DNA from: Periplaneta americana
Lineage: Eukaryota > Arthropoda > Insecta > Blattodea > Blattidae
Direction of reading: 5' to 3'
Length of the DNA: 64,000 nucleotides
Assembly: GCF_040183065.1 (NCBI RefSeq)
Contig: NC_091122.1
Coordinates: 153,541,955 to 153,605,954, forward strand
Under the pieces are notes generated by a model, which was not told the DNA's origin, made no database searches, and saw only the letters and a list, made by a program, of their open reading frames with translations. Below, piece by piece: positions 44,764-54,957 of this stretch (its first letter is position 1; every line of letters begins with the position of its first letter). A program made the translations under genes and the position numbers.

Positions 44764-45503
44764 AGTAGCAGTAGCAGTAGGTTTATTTTGCCTGGCAGAG
44801 TTAAGACCATGAGGCCTTCTCTTCCACTCAACCAGGTTTCAATAATATACATGAAATACAAAATTAGATTACAAAACAACACAAAAGAAAATACCTTAGA
44901 AATTACATAAAATACGAGTATAGTAGAAAATTACAATAGACAAGATCAGTTACATAATATAAAATTTTTACGGAAATATCAAATTATAATAAACCAGACT
45001 TCGACAAGTAAATGAAATTAAATATTTCTATTTTGACGGATTAAATTTATTGGTCTGACCCAATATTTTGGGTTTGCCCTGCGACACAGAATAGCTCACA
45101 ATAAAATTTAAAATGAAAAATTATATATACAGCTTTCAGACAAAATTGATTAAAACATAAGAAAAGAAATTGAACCAAATATAATTTAAATTGAATGTAC
45201 ACCATAAAGATGCTGACGAAATATCGCTACAGAAAATTTTATTATGGTGGTGACAATGGCATCTTGAAGATCTCTTGTTAGCTTGTATTTTTCCCTCCGC
45301 TTTACAAAGGCTTTCGGAATGGTGCCTCTCGCTCCGAAGAAGAGACCGGTAATTGTGATTTTTTCTATGTTGTATTTCGCCGATAGGTACTGAATCGTGG
45401 GCTCGTAGATTTTCTTTTTCTCTTCGTTCACTTCAGATGGTCGAGAGCTGAGATTTCAAATCTGATTGCAGGATCAATTATTTCGGCTGTCTGTTTATTT
45501 CTA
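44764..45503 (-). mobile_element. LINE 3' portion with UTR
   Basis: On the minus strand this holds the ORF2 C-terminus (45186-45503) and a 3' UTR ending in the shared hairpin (GAGAAGGCCTCATGGTCTTA, then ACTCTGCCAGGC) and AAAATAAACC with a CTACTG tail near 44764-44785. The LINE continues at 46475-46548 on the far side of the CAGGGACAT element. Confidence 0.8.
45186..45503 (-). pseudogene. LINE ORF2 C-terminus, second part (after insertion)
   Basis: The minus strand encodes KQTAEIIDPAIRFEISALDH. After a one-base frame change it continues VNEEKKKIYEPTIQYLSAKY, then IEKITITGLFFGARGTIPKA and F, to a stop after HLYGVHSI. The IDPxIRFE, IYEPTI and GxxxGARGTI landmarks belong to the C-terminal endonuclease-like region of several arthropod non-LTR elements. 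The first part of this domain lies at 46475-46544. One frameshift at about 45432 and the intervening insertion disable it. Confidence 0.82.
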
Positions 45504-46474
45504 CAGGGACATCATTTTATTTTTACTTGCATTTTTATTGTACCTGCATTTCTGAATGTACTTCACTTCCACCCCTTCACTAATGTCCTTGCTCCCGTCA
45601 GACACACAAACTTACGGCCGCTGTTGCATTCGAAGTCTTCAAGCAGTGAAGTAAACACTGCAGTGTATAGTGTGTTTCATAAATATGATTGCGTTTTCTA
45701 TAGAAGAAAGAACCTATATTAATAATATCGTACTAAAAAATTATATTCAAGAAACGATAAATTCAATTTCAGAGAATATGCTTCAAAATGTTTTTAATAA
45801 TATGCGTACTGAATTGAAGCCTGCATTGTAATGAACGGCAACCATTTTCAGCAACTTGTTTAAAAATTCAGATTAGCTTTTTTGGAATTAAGGTGGCTAG
45901 AATCAAAGGAATGCTATTGATATTTGTAATAACATGAGTTAAGTGCATCCAGTGTAAGCTAAAGTATCTAAAATTTTAGTGGTAAAGGGATATTTTAATC
46001 GCATCACACATTAAAATTTAAATAAAAATTTCACCGATTTTACGAAAGCTTAAATATTTAAACCCCATTTTCTCAAAAGTAACTTAAGTGCACTTACAGT
46101 CCTTTACTTATGACCCCCTCAATTTAAATGCACTCTCTATATTGCATGTTAACACCAATAATTAATATGCTAAATAAAGTAGACATTACATAACGAACAT
46201 AGCCGCCTGAAAAGTTGAGTTTTTGAAAAAAAAATGTTACTACTCTACTGTATTTTGATAAATTACGTAAAAGTGATGATCAAAATCCTAATATCGTATT
46301 CCCCTACAACATAAATGGATACACTACTTTTCTCTCCTCCTATACCTACTAAAATGATTTGTTTGCATATTGCACTAGTAACATCAAACTTCTGTAATAG
46401 AAGGGGGCAACAGTGTTTCCGAGTATAGCCAGGTTAATGTTAAAAATGTTGGTAAAAATAAAGTGATGTCCCTG
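45504..46474. mobile_element. 971-bp CAGGGACAT-family element, copy B
   Basis: The left end CAGGGACATCATTTTATTTT and right end AAATAAAGTGATGTCCCTG are inverted repeats. Internal homology to 4760-5866 is extensive. Flanking octamers TATTTCTA (45496-45503) and CATTTATA (46475-46482) match at 6 of 8 positions. Deleting the element plus one copy joins the two LINE fragments in frame, which supports an 8-bp duplication and hence hAT affiliation. It has no transposase. Confidence 0.82.
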
Positions 46475-46547
46475 CATTTATAGCTATGATATCGATCCCA
46501 CGATTGCTTCCACCATCAGTAATACAATGAACTTCCTCGTGAACGTC

Positions 46548-46548
<1 letters not shown>
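46475..46548 (-). pseudogene. LINE ORF2 C-terminus, first part
   Basis: The minus strand encodes VHEEVHCITDGGSNRGIDII followed by AIN, directly preceding the KQTAEIID segment across the insertion. The upstream end is lost against an AAT microsatellite at 46549-46623. The spacing HCxxDGGxNRxIDIIA is typical of this LINE C-terminal domain. Confidence 0.8.

Positions 46549-46623
<75 letters not shown>
46549..46623. repeat. (AAT)n microsatellite
   Basis: About 25 pure AAT units. It abuts the broken 5' side of a LINE fragment, as the GGT array does at 11985. Confidence 0.96.
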
Positions 46624-46624
<1 letters not shown>

Positions 46625-47562
46625 CAAAACTTCGACAAGTACATAAAATTTAATATTTCCCATATCAGTGCGGCAATTTTTTTTCAAACAAAGTAAACCT
46701 ACCCTAAATTATTACAATATTTAACTCTGAAGTACAGAAAGAAACACAATGAAATCAGGTTAAATGCAAGCATATAGCATGAAAGAACGGAAACAGGTCG
46801 TGTTTATTTACTAATGATTGTCATGCAATAAGTATGAGAGATTTGCCAAGGACACCCTGTATAATAGTGCGTCACAGATAACAAGCAGTCTCAAGGAAAG
46901 TTTGGTCGTTATTCCAGAACAGCAGGAAGAATCTTCAGTCGCACGGAAACGCCTTGACAAGACGTTTATACATTTCTGCAGAGCCAGACTTCGGGGAACT
47001 TGCAAACGCTGACAGTCGGTCAAGTTTCCTATCCTGCTAGAACAGTAAAGCTAAAGTAGCTTTCTCTTTGTATCAAAAAGTTTTCGACGCGACATTTTTC
47101 ACTTCACTTCACCACATTAAGTTGCCTCAGATTTCAGAAGCAATAACTATTCTTTCCAGTAATCTTGTGTTAAAAATATAGGCTGTAATAAACTTGTGCA
47201 AGGGGAAAGGAGATTAAGACGAAAACATGTGCAATTGGAACAAATTCTCTGTATTTTTTGTACCAGATAAGCTATCTCTTGAATACTAAATATGAATTCA
47301 GTCGGTTAGAGTCAGAACTCGCTTGTTCCAAAAATGAAAATTTTCACAAATGAGGAAAAAACATATTTGTAATACTTGGAGTTCATTTTCTTCACAATAA
47401 GGTTAATAAATGAAAGAGCAATATTAAAAATACTATTCAGATTTGTAACAGTATTTATTTATACAGGAGTAGAACTTATTTAGCTTTAAATTATGGATTA
47501 TACAAGTTCTGACAATGACCTTTGGATCACGAGTGTTCTGAGAGTGCTCCGTTTGGAACATG
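46624..47562. other. Unassigned; contains a short LINE UTR-like match
   Basis: AACTTCGACAAGTACATAAA at 46628 resembles GACTTCGACAAGTAAATGAA at 44998 in the LINE 3' UTR, so the first 40 bases may be LINE-derived. The rest has no recognisable gene or element. Confidence 0.4.
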
Positions 47563-47565
47563 TAA

Positions 47566-48446
47566 AGGCTGATTCACAATAAACCGGAAACGAGAATCGG
47601 AACGAAAACGAAAACGGTAAAATTGTTAAAATGTGTACATTTAAATGTGAGCATTCACAATTAATGAAAAGCTTGTCGGAGCCCGGGATCGGGAAAGGAG
47701 AGTTGGCCAAGTTTCAACTTCGGCGTTCACGTTACCGATCACCGCCCACTAGATCCATTCTATTGCCATCTAAAAGCTATTTTGTCGTCGTATATTTTGT
47801 AGAAAGAAGACCGTGACATAACCTATGCATTATTTTGTTCTGTGCTGTGCATCATGGAGCAAGTTTTATTTGATGAAATTCTAATTTTGAGTGTTGAGGA
47901 AAATCCTCACGTTTACGATAAGCGGCGCGCCTCGTATAAAGATGAGAATACGTGGCTTTCAATAGCTGCGTCTTTGAACACCGATCGTAAGCGAATCATA
48001 TTTTATTACTGTATTGGTTGTATTACACACTACATATTCATGCTTCAATTCAATAACTACTGTTGTGTTTATTTTTGTTCTATTACAAATGTTTCTTCTC
48101 TAATTATTTTACGTTACGGTAGACTTAAAATAGGTTGTGATAATAAAGATGCATGGGCATATTTATAGTACCGTATATAATGAAATGTTTCAGTTGAAGT
48201 TTCGAAGTTGGTTAACCTGTGTTTTTGTTGGCTGCCTTGTACTCATGAGAGAATGCCATTGGTCAATTATACACAAATAACATCAGAATGCGTAATATCG
48301 ACTTTACATATCGTTATTGACATGCATATCGATATGCATAGTCGTCTTCGTTCTCGGTTTATTGTGAATCAAAAATTTTCATATTCACGTCCTCTGCTTC
48401 TCGTTTTCATTCTGGTTCTCGTTCCCGGTTTATTGTGAACCAGCCT
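47566..48446 (+). mobile_element. 881-bp PIF/Harbinger-like element with MADF exon, TAA duplication
   Basis: The left terminus AGGCTGATTCACAATAAACC and right terminus GGTTTATTGTGAACCAGCCT are inverted repeats with one difference in 20. They extend to about 45 bp (GGAAACGAGAATCGG opposite CTGGTTCTCGTTCCC). TAA flanks exactly at 47563-47565 and 48447-48449. The interior encodes a MADF-like domain. The transposase itself is absent, so the copy is non-autonomous. Confidence 0.93.
47854..47986 (+). pseudogene. MADF-domain exon of a Harbinger accessory protein
   Basis: From an ATG at 47854 the frame encodes MEQVLFDEILILSVEENPHV, then YDKRRASYKDENTWLSIAAS and LNTD. It fits the MADF pattern: LI..V..NP.LYD....YKD...W..IA. 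The frame reaches GATC|GTAAGC at 47987, a convincing splice donor; beyond it the open frame to 48168 is hydrophobic and unlike MADF, as expected of intron. MADF/Myb-like proteins partner the DDE transposase in PIF/Harbinger elements by aiding nuclear import and TIR binding. No second exon was found before the right terminus, so it is truncated. A host gene is unlikely because it lies wholly between perfect TIRs. Confidence 0.78.
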
Positions 48447-48449
48447 TAA

Positions 48450-50460
48450 GTTTAGAAAGTGACTATTTGGGATCAGGGATTTGACAGTAACAAATTAAAA
48501 TATTACACAAGAACATTGTCTCAAGCATATTTTAAAATTCAATGTAAAAAAAAAGTGTGTCCAATTATTAAATTCTTTAGATGAGTACATTTTACAAAAT
48601 AACAAAGTATAATATAAACTGAGAAGTCTAGTCACAAATTTTGGAATAGAGAAATTACATATTCTGAAAGTAGTCTGAGAATTTCTGGCGGAAATTTAAA
48701 ACTCCAGTGAGATAAGGTATTGCCAGAGATTTTGCAATTATGACACAACATTCTAGAGACGAAAAAACTAAATTTTCTTAGAAAAGCGGGTTCTTCTCTT
48801 ATCTGAGTCGACCGCTCAATTTACAACCTACAAAACAAATACTGATTATAAATTTTATCAACACTTAAATTTTCCTTACTACTTTCCTTTATATCACAAG
48901 ATTAACATCGGCTTTCATCAATTCGCACATATGATCAGTATTGTCCTATTGGTTATTATTCACGGCACCATCAATGACATACAATATTATAATTGTGATG
49001 AAACACTCGGCCCTGCTTAATTTACCAATACATCACTAGGAGCCAAGCAGGATCAGAAAGGAATATTAATCTTGCTAATTTGGCCTGGTTTCTTTTCGTT
49101 ATTTCTGGAGCTCCTATACGTTTCCGCGGTCGTCATCTCTCTCCAACCGGTGATACGTTCTCTTCCATAATATTAGGTCTACGTTTAAAAAATGCTCAAT
49201 TACAGCCGCTAAATTCGCTGATATTTATAAAAATAACAAGGCACATGTAAGATACTCATCCATAACTCTATTCTACACAATAAGTGAAGAAGCGGGAGGG
49301 AAATACTGATCGGTGATTGGTCGAGAAACGCTATACAACAGAACTCACAAGATGCAGTGAATCATGAGACTTTTGACAGGAACCGGGAAGTCTGTCGCCC
49401 GTTTACACAAGCATCATGTAAGAAATGTGACAAATTAACCTCTGAATCGTGTTCAATGCAGATAACAGCTTGGGAATATAACGGTATCTCAATTTTTAAA
49501 TTTTTGGAACATGTGAGTTATGACTTTAACCGACTCAATTAAATCTGTCCAACATTTAGATGACATTGCTGTAGACAGAACAGACAGACACACAGACAAA
49601 CGGCATATTCAAAATAAGTTTTTATGTATCAAAGATGTCGAAAACACGTACTTTCATTATACCCTACATTAATTCTGACAAATGAATATTTCTCTACTCG
49701 AAAAGTGTAGGTTTGCCTTCAGACTTCCTTTCTTAGAATCAACGGACTTGAATTATGAATTATGATACGCAATGCGCACATACTATCTTCCTGTTCTTGG
49801 AACGCAATGGAAAGTAGTAGGTGGAGGTGGCTCCCAGGGGGCAGGAACAAGCATTTCAGCTTCTCATATCGGCAACTGGAAGACTCGTTCCCAGCTCTGT
49901 CCTACGAAGAAATATTCCCACGAGTTTGGACAAGTAAATTTCAACAACGAATACGCATGAATAACTCTTGATGAGACATTCAGGACACTAGTAAAACAGA
50001 CAATAGAAATAGCACTAAGTTTTATGAATATTTTCAATTTTTATATTCTACTGAAACGGATGTTTTAAATATACCGGATATTTTACATTTATATCCGCAG
50101 GCATACTTCCTCAAATAAAAAATCGCTTCTACAGAACTATTACGATTAACCTTCCTAAAGTAATGACCGAAGGTAAGATTTTCGCATACTAAAAGTTAAT
50201 ATTCAATCTATGTAGGTTTAGATGTAGTTATAAACAAATAAGCAATACCCACACTACGGTGTAACTAATGCACTAGCAATAGCCTTATAATTAATTAAGC
50301 TCGCGCCATTCACTATAATTGGCCACAGCTTCCACGTAGACTTACGTGGTGGTTTTAGTGGGTGATGCTTCCTGTTTAATATAATTGAACAAATTACAGA
50401 TTCACAGTTTTTAAGACGCAGCTCTTCTTTCTTAGATTTCAGAGTGTTGTGAAAAAAATC
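48450..50460. other. Unassigned intergenic DNA, about 2 kb
   Basis: Read on both strands, this stretch shows only short open frames (for example 49357-49542 and 49762-49971) with no recognised domains. No TIR pair, tandem array or LINE 3' hairpin was found. It is the longest apparently repeat-poor stretch in the window. Confidence 0.4.
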
Positions 50461-50994
50461 TAAAAACACACCACATCATGGCTTACAAATCGATAATGCA
50501 TTAAACTGGAACTAAATTCAGCATGTTTTGCTATTAGATCTATGCAAGATTTACTAAATATCAATACCTTAAAAACAATATACTTTGCATACTTCCACTC
50601 AGTAATGAGTTTTGGAATAATATTCTGGGGAAATTCTACAGATAGTAGCAGTACATTTCGACTACAAAAAAGAGTACTTAGGAAAAAAGTAGGTGCCAAA
50701 TGTAGGGAACCGTGTAGGATCATTTTCAAAAAACTACAAATAATACTCATGGCTTGTCAGTATATTTTTTCATTAATAAACTTCCTTGTATGTAATCGCG
50801 AAAACTTTGTAACTAATTCAACAGTTCATAGCATAAATACACGTCCAAAATTACTTTCATACTCCATCGGCCAATCCATCGTGCTATCAAAAAGGAGTGC
50901 GTTATATGATAGTAAAAATGTTTAATAGCCTCTCTATGGATATTAAAAAAATCAAACTCAAAACATAAGATTATTTAGGGCCAAATTAAAGAAG
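50461..50994 (+). pseudogene. LINE reverse transcriptase C-terminus (Jockey-type), frameshifted
   Basis: HHGLQIDNALNWN opens the fragment. After a frame change, KLELNSACFAIRSMQDLLNI, TLKTIYFAYFHSVMSFGIIF and WGNSTDSSSTFRLQKRVLRK follow. Further on come CQYIFSLINFLVCNRENFVT and a final FNSLSMDIKKIKLK in a third frame. These are the thumb and tail of a Jockey-like ORF2 after the YADD box. At least two frameshifts and one stop disable it. The LINE resumes at 52152 and ends near 52697 with an AATAAATAAAATACAATACA tail, beyond two inserted elements. Confidence 0.85.
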
Positions 50995-50996
50995 TA

Positions 50997-52149
50997 GGGG
51001 AATATGGGGCAGGACTGGGAAGGGGGGCAGGACGGGGTATAGCCTCTATCTTCCCAACAAGTAGTGCAATCTACCGAATTTTTTTTAAAACTTCAACTCA
51101 TGTAAATATATCATCACACAACATTTACTGCCAATCCTTGCACCTGTTGTATGTTATTCGGTTGCTGCAACATATTGTATCATTCATTTGCAACTTTAAA
51201 GTGTTCTCTTGTCACACGTAAGTAGAAATGAGATTTATTTAGATAATCTATTTTAATGTCATATTATAGAGTGCTTACCTGGCTTTTAATTCCGAAACTT
51301 TCTTAAATTTCGTGCGTTACGTTTCCTGCCAATACCTCATAACTTAGAAACTGTGACTGTGGGGCAAAACGGGGTGGAGCATAACAGGGCAGTACCCCGT
51401 CCTGCCCCACGTCATATTTAATTAAGTTTCACCTCCTATAATGGGTTGTTCGTTCTGTTATTTGTCAGAAGAAGGTTGGATTAGATGCGTATCATGTCTG
51501 AAATGGGCTCACAATTGTTGAGCAGGAGTAGACAGTGAAGACGAGGATGCCACGCACATTTGCGTATTTTGCGAATTACTTTTTCTAAAGTAAACTTGTA
51601 AAATGTTGCAGTATTCACACTTTCAGTATATAATTTTTGTCACTTTTGCCATTAATTATTACAAAAAATAGATACCCCATTTTGCCACATACGTGGGGCA
51701 GAACGGGGCAAAACACACATTTCGAAAAACTAATTTATTTTAAGGTTATAATGACCGGATTTCACTCGAAGTGCATATTTTTTTACTTGTTTACAGTGTA
51801 ATAAAAGCATATGGAGGGTCCAGGGGAAAAACGTGCTAAGTCCAATTTTATCAATTTTTTGTTTTGCATGCCATGTAATACCTCAGGCAATAGAGATTTC
51901 AGTGGTTTAATTGTGCAGAGTAAAAACTTGATTAAGACAGAAATATTTGAAAAATGATAATTCAGAGACAATAGAATGTAATGGACCTTGAAACTTTAAA
52001 CTTGCTCTCCTGTAAAAACAGTATAATGTGACTTAGCATGTTCTTCCCCTGGACCCTTCATATATGTCATAAAACCCATACATTTATATTATTCGATACC
52101 AAATAAAAGCATTCAAACATTAACTACCCCGTTCTGCCCCATGTTCCCC
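50997..52149 (+). mobile_element. 1,153-bp pogo/mariner-type element with GGGGAAYATGGGGCAG ends
   Basis: The left end GGGGAATATGGGGCAGGACT and right end GTTCTGCCCCATGTTCCCC are inverted repeats with few differences. TA flanks both sides (50995-50996, 52150-52151). GGGGCARAACGGGG-type motifs recur internally, including inside the right half. A decayed zinc-finger tail of a transposase lies at 51447-51575. It separates LINE coding sequence from LINE 3' UTR. Confidence 0.9.
51447..51575 (+). pseudogene. PHD-like C-terminal finger of a pogo-type transposase
   Basis: The frame reads CSFCYLSEEGWIRCVSCLKW, then AHNC-stop-AGVDSEDEDATHICVFCE. The Cys/His spacing (CxxC, then CxxC, H, C and CxxC) with W..C..C..WAH..CAGV is the small zinc-binding domain found at the C-terminus of many pogo/jerky-like transposases. 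One TGA lies after the AHNC. The catalytic DDE region is missing. Family assignment is inferred from this pattern and the TA duplication. Confidence 0.7.
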
Positions 52150-52151
52150 TA

Positions 52152-52697
52152 CCTAATTTCTCACGCCTTCTATTCTGTAGGTGAATTCATGACATTCAAC
52201 AACTCTGCATGAATATTTCTACCTTGTATTAAGTATTAATACTAAACCTTTGTGTTGTACTAGTAGACTACATTATAAAACTCATCTGTATATATTTAAA
52301 CTATGGTCCGTCCCAGGAATCTGTAGAGTAGAAATATGAAACCTCTGCGCAAGTGGTATGTGGGAGGGCAGGAGCAATGACCGCTCTGGGCGGAGGCATT
52401 GGTTGAACAAAGCTACCAATCGCTTGCAGGAAGGGGATCATTTCTATCTTAACACATGAGCATCTTACCCCTTAGCGGCCTCGAGCTGATACTGCCCGCA
52501 ATACACTCCGTCACAGATAGACTCTGTCCCCATATGCGCCAAATCTCTCTACAGATTCCTGAGACGGACCATAGACTGTGACTATAATTAAGACTTTATA
52601 ATAGTATTAAGATCTTTTTGACATGTTCCATATTCTAGCTGTGAAGCGATGTACGAATACCATGGAATGTAAATAAATAAAATACAATACAATATAA
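52152..52697 (+). mobile_element. LINE 3' untranslated region, split by a MITE
   Basis: It contains TAGCTGTGAAGCGATGTACG, then AATACCATGGAATGTAAATA and an AATACAATACAATATA tail, a typical Jockey-type 3' end. The MITE at 52304-52571 lies inside. Together with 50461-50994 this reconstructs one LINE with two later insertions. Confidence 0.75.
52304..52571. mobile_element. 268-bp MITE, TA duplication
   Basis: The left end TGGTCCGTCCCAGGAATCTG and right end CAGATTCCTGAGACGGACCA are inverted repeats with two differences in the first 20 bases, continuing TAGAG/CTCTA. TA flanks both sides. The interior is GC-richer than the surroundings and has no coding capacity. Confidence 0.92.
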
Positions 52698-53620
52698 CCA
52701 CTCAGGTATATTCAGTGCCATTTTTAATATTTAGCACACACAATTCCGGATGATAGTTAAAAGTGATTCTTTGACATTTAATAACTGCAACTACAGCAAA
52801 AACGCGAATACATTCATTCATAGGTCTTTCACTGCAAACCCAACATTATCCAACCTTTCCTATTTTCTGCTTTCCTCTTTATCTCCGCATATGGAAAAAT
52901 ACTGGAGCTGTGTTGGTATAAAATGACAGGGGAAACAGATGTACCCACTTACAGTGCGAAGGAGTTTACAACTTGTAAAAGAAAGAGGTGCCCTTCCCCA
53001 GGTGTACAAAATTTGACGGAAAAGGGCGAAAATAAAATTAAAATCGCAAAAAAAAAAATTGGAAATAATTCCGTAAATTACATTTTATTCCATAGGAGCT
53101 GAACCGTATAGCAACTTCGTACAATATAAAATAAATAATAATTAAGAAATATGGTCAAGAAGGAAGTGACTGTGGCATTAAGTAGTTGATTTCAGATATC
53201 TGTATCCCTAAGGCGCTAGAAGAATTAATAACGAGCTCTTTATTAATTAACTTTCATGCGCACGCTTGCGGCTTGCGTGACGCTTACACAATCTGAAATT
53301 TGATAACATGATCCATTATGGAATTATGAACACGGAACAAAGGCCTGGACAGTTTTATAAGGTGAAACAAGCTGACAGTTGAAATGTATACACGTTAAAA
53401 GTTCTGTGGTACCATTTACAAAGTATTTTATATAATCACATATCAATTAATAGACTGACCAGATTTTCGGACATAAGAAGCAGATACCATTCCTGAAAGT
53501 GGTCCTGTAAAGTGCAACTTGGGTTTTCGTATTACATATCATCTAAACTTCATATGAAAACAGTAGCCAGATTAAATACAATGCAAATTTTTAAAATTCT
53601 AGACTAGACTAATAACTATC

Positions 53621-53625
<5 letters not shown>
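52698..53625. other. Unassigned DNA
   Basis: No gene, TIR pair or array was recognised. Confidence 0.4.
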
Positions 53626-53682
<57 letters not shown>

Positions 53683-54270
53683 TTTATTTTAGCTGGCAGA
53701 GTTAAGGCCGTAAGGCCTTCTCTTCCACTCAACCAGCAAAAAGTGTATATACATATGCATGAACTTACAAAGAATCCAACAATTTGATTTAGATGAGAGT
53801 TACATGTATACAAAAGTTATTTACAAATTAAACAACAAAATACTATGAACTATTAATTAAACACTGAAATAAACTGTGTAGCAGAATTAAACTAAAATAC
53901 ATAGAATGTTAATATATTTCAAATAATATTAGATAATAGAAAGAGATTATTACGAGACAATTAAAATACAGCACAATCAGGATGATGTCTAAAGAAAAAA
54001 GTAACAATGTTCAGTGATAGTTTAAATCAGTATGATTGGAGTGAAATGCTAATAAGGTTATCTTTTAAGCTGTTCTTAAAGGTGTTTATTGTCTTGCAGC
54101 CCCTAATACTTTGTGACAAGGAATTCCATTGACGCGAGGTGGATATTGTAAAAGATGATGAATAACAAGATGTTCTATGAAGAGGTATACTTAGCGTGCC
54201 ACAGATAAGTGATCTGGTATTTACGTCGTGGTTAGAGTATAGATAAGAGAAACTGCAGCAAAGAAAATAC
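53626..54270 (-). mobile_element. LINE 3' portion with (AAT)n tail
   Basis: On the minus strand this runs from ORF2 C-terminal coding sequence (54270-54027) through a UTR to GGCCTTACGGCCTTAACTCT, GCCAGCTAAAATAAATC and the ATT tail (AAT units 53628-53680 on the plus strand). It is 5'-truncated. Confidence 0.88.
54027..54270 (-). pseudogene. LINE ORF2 C-terminal tail
   Basis: The minus strand encodes LCCSFSYLYSNHDVNTRSLI, then CGTLSIPLHRTSCYSSSFTI and STSRQWNSLSQSIRGCKTIN, ending TFKNSLKDNLISISLQSY-stop. It is clearly related to the tail at 2613-2842 (LSIPFHRTSSYSSSFT and WNSLPSNVRDC) and to the one at 8283-9100. The frame is open over the whole fragment. RT catalytic motifs are absent because of 5' truncation. 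Confidence 0.87.
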
Positions 54271-54480
54271 CGGTAATGAATAAATAATAAAAAAATATAT
54301 AATAAATTTTGTTATGAGGAAGTGTAAATTGATGTCATGTCTTTATTACTCATGTCTCCGTACGTAAGTTGCTGCCTGTCGAGACGTTGCCATAAGCTCG
54401 TTTCGTGCAATGGCTTGAAATTAGGTTTTTTTAAAATTAAATTTACACGAAATCCGTGCACGCTATTGAAATATGCTAGA

Positions 54481-54950
54481 CAGCGTTTCTCAAACTATGG
54501 GCCGCACACCACCTGTGGTCCTCGAGGTCTGCCCTTGTGGTCCTTCAAAAAGACAGAAGAAAAAATAAAATTCAAACGAAATGCGTATCACACTGTAGCT
54601 TAAAATCTCAGAGTCATTTTACGAAATTTATTACCCTACCCGTCTATCGACGTCCCACTCTACTCTCAGCAACAAAAGAGGGATTTAAAGCACTATATAG
54701 TGATGTTTCTCGACATCTTTTCCCTGCACATCTGGCGTCGCGCCTGTAATCCAGCCAGGGACCACCCGAATTCATAACAGAGGACCAAAGTACCGAATCT
54801 TAATTCAATTTTAAAATATAATTATACTGGTATTAAAATATGCTACGAAAATGATAAATTTGCTTTCGAGGGAACAAGAGTAAGGTGGTCCGCGGAATTG
54901 TTCTGACTTTAAAAAGTGGTCCCCACTTCAAAAAAGTTTGAGAAACGCTG
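54481..54950. mobile_element. 470-bp hAT MITE, CAGCGTTTCTCAAACT ends
   Basis: The left end CAGCGTTTCTCAAACT and right end AGTTTGAGAAACGCTG are perfect 16-bp inverted repeats of the Charlie-like hAT type. TGCTAGA occurs directly on both sides (54474-54480 and 54951-54957), a 7-bp remnant of an 8-bp duplication. Inside, GTGGTCC/GGTCCTC motifs recur near both ends. No transposase is present. Confidence 0.92.
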
Positions 54951-54957
54951 TGCTAGA

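Noticed and set aside
47842..48168. Host MADF transcription factor gene
   Set aside because: The frame is enclosed by 45-bp TIRs with a TAA duplication and has no second exon; it is transposon-borne.
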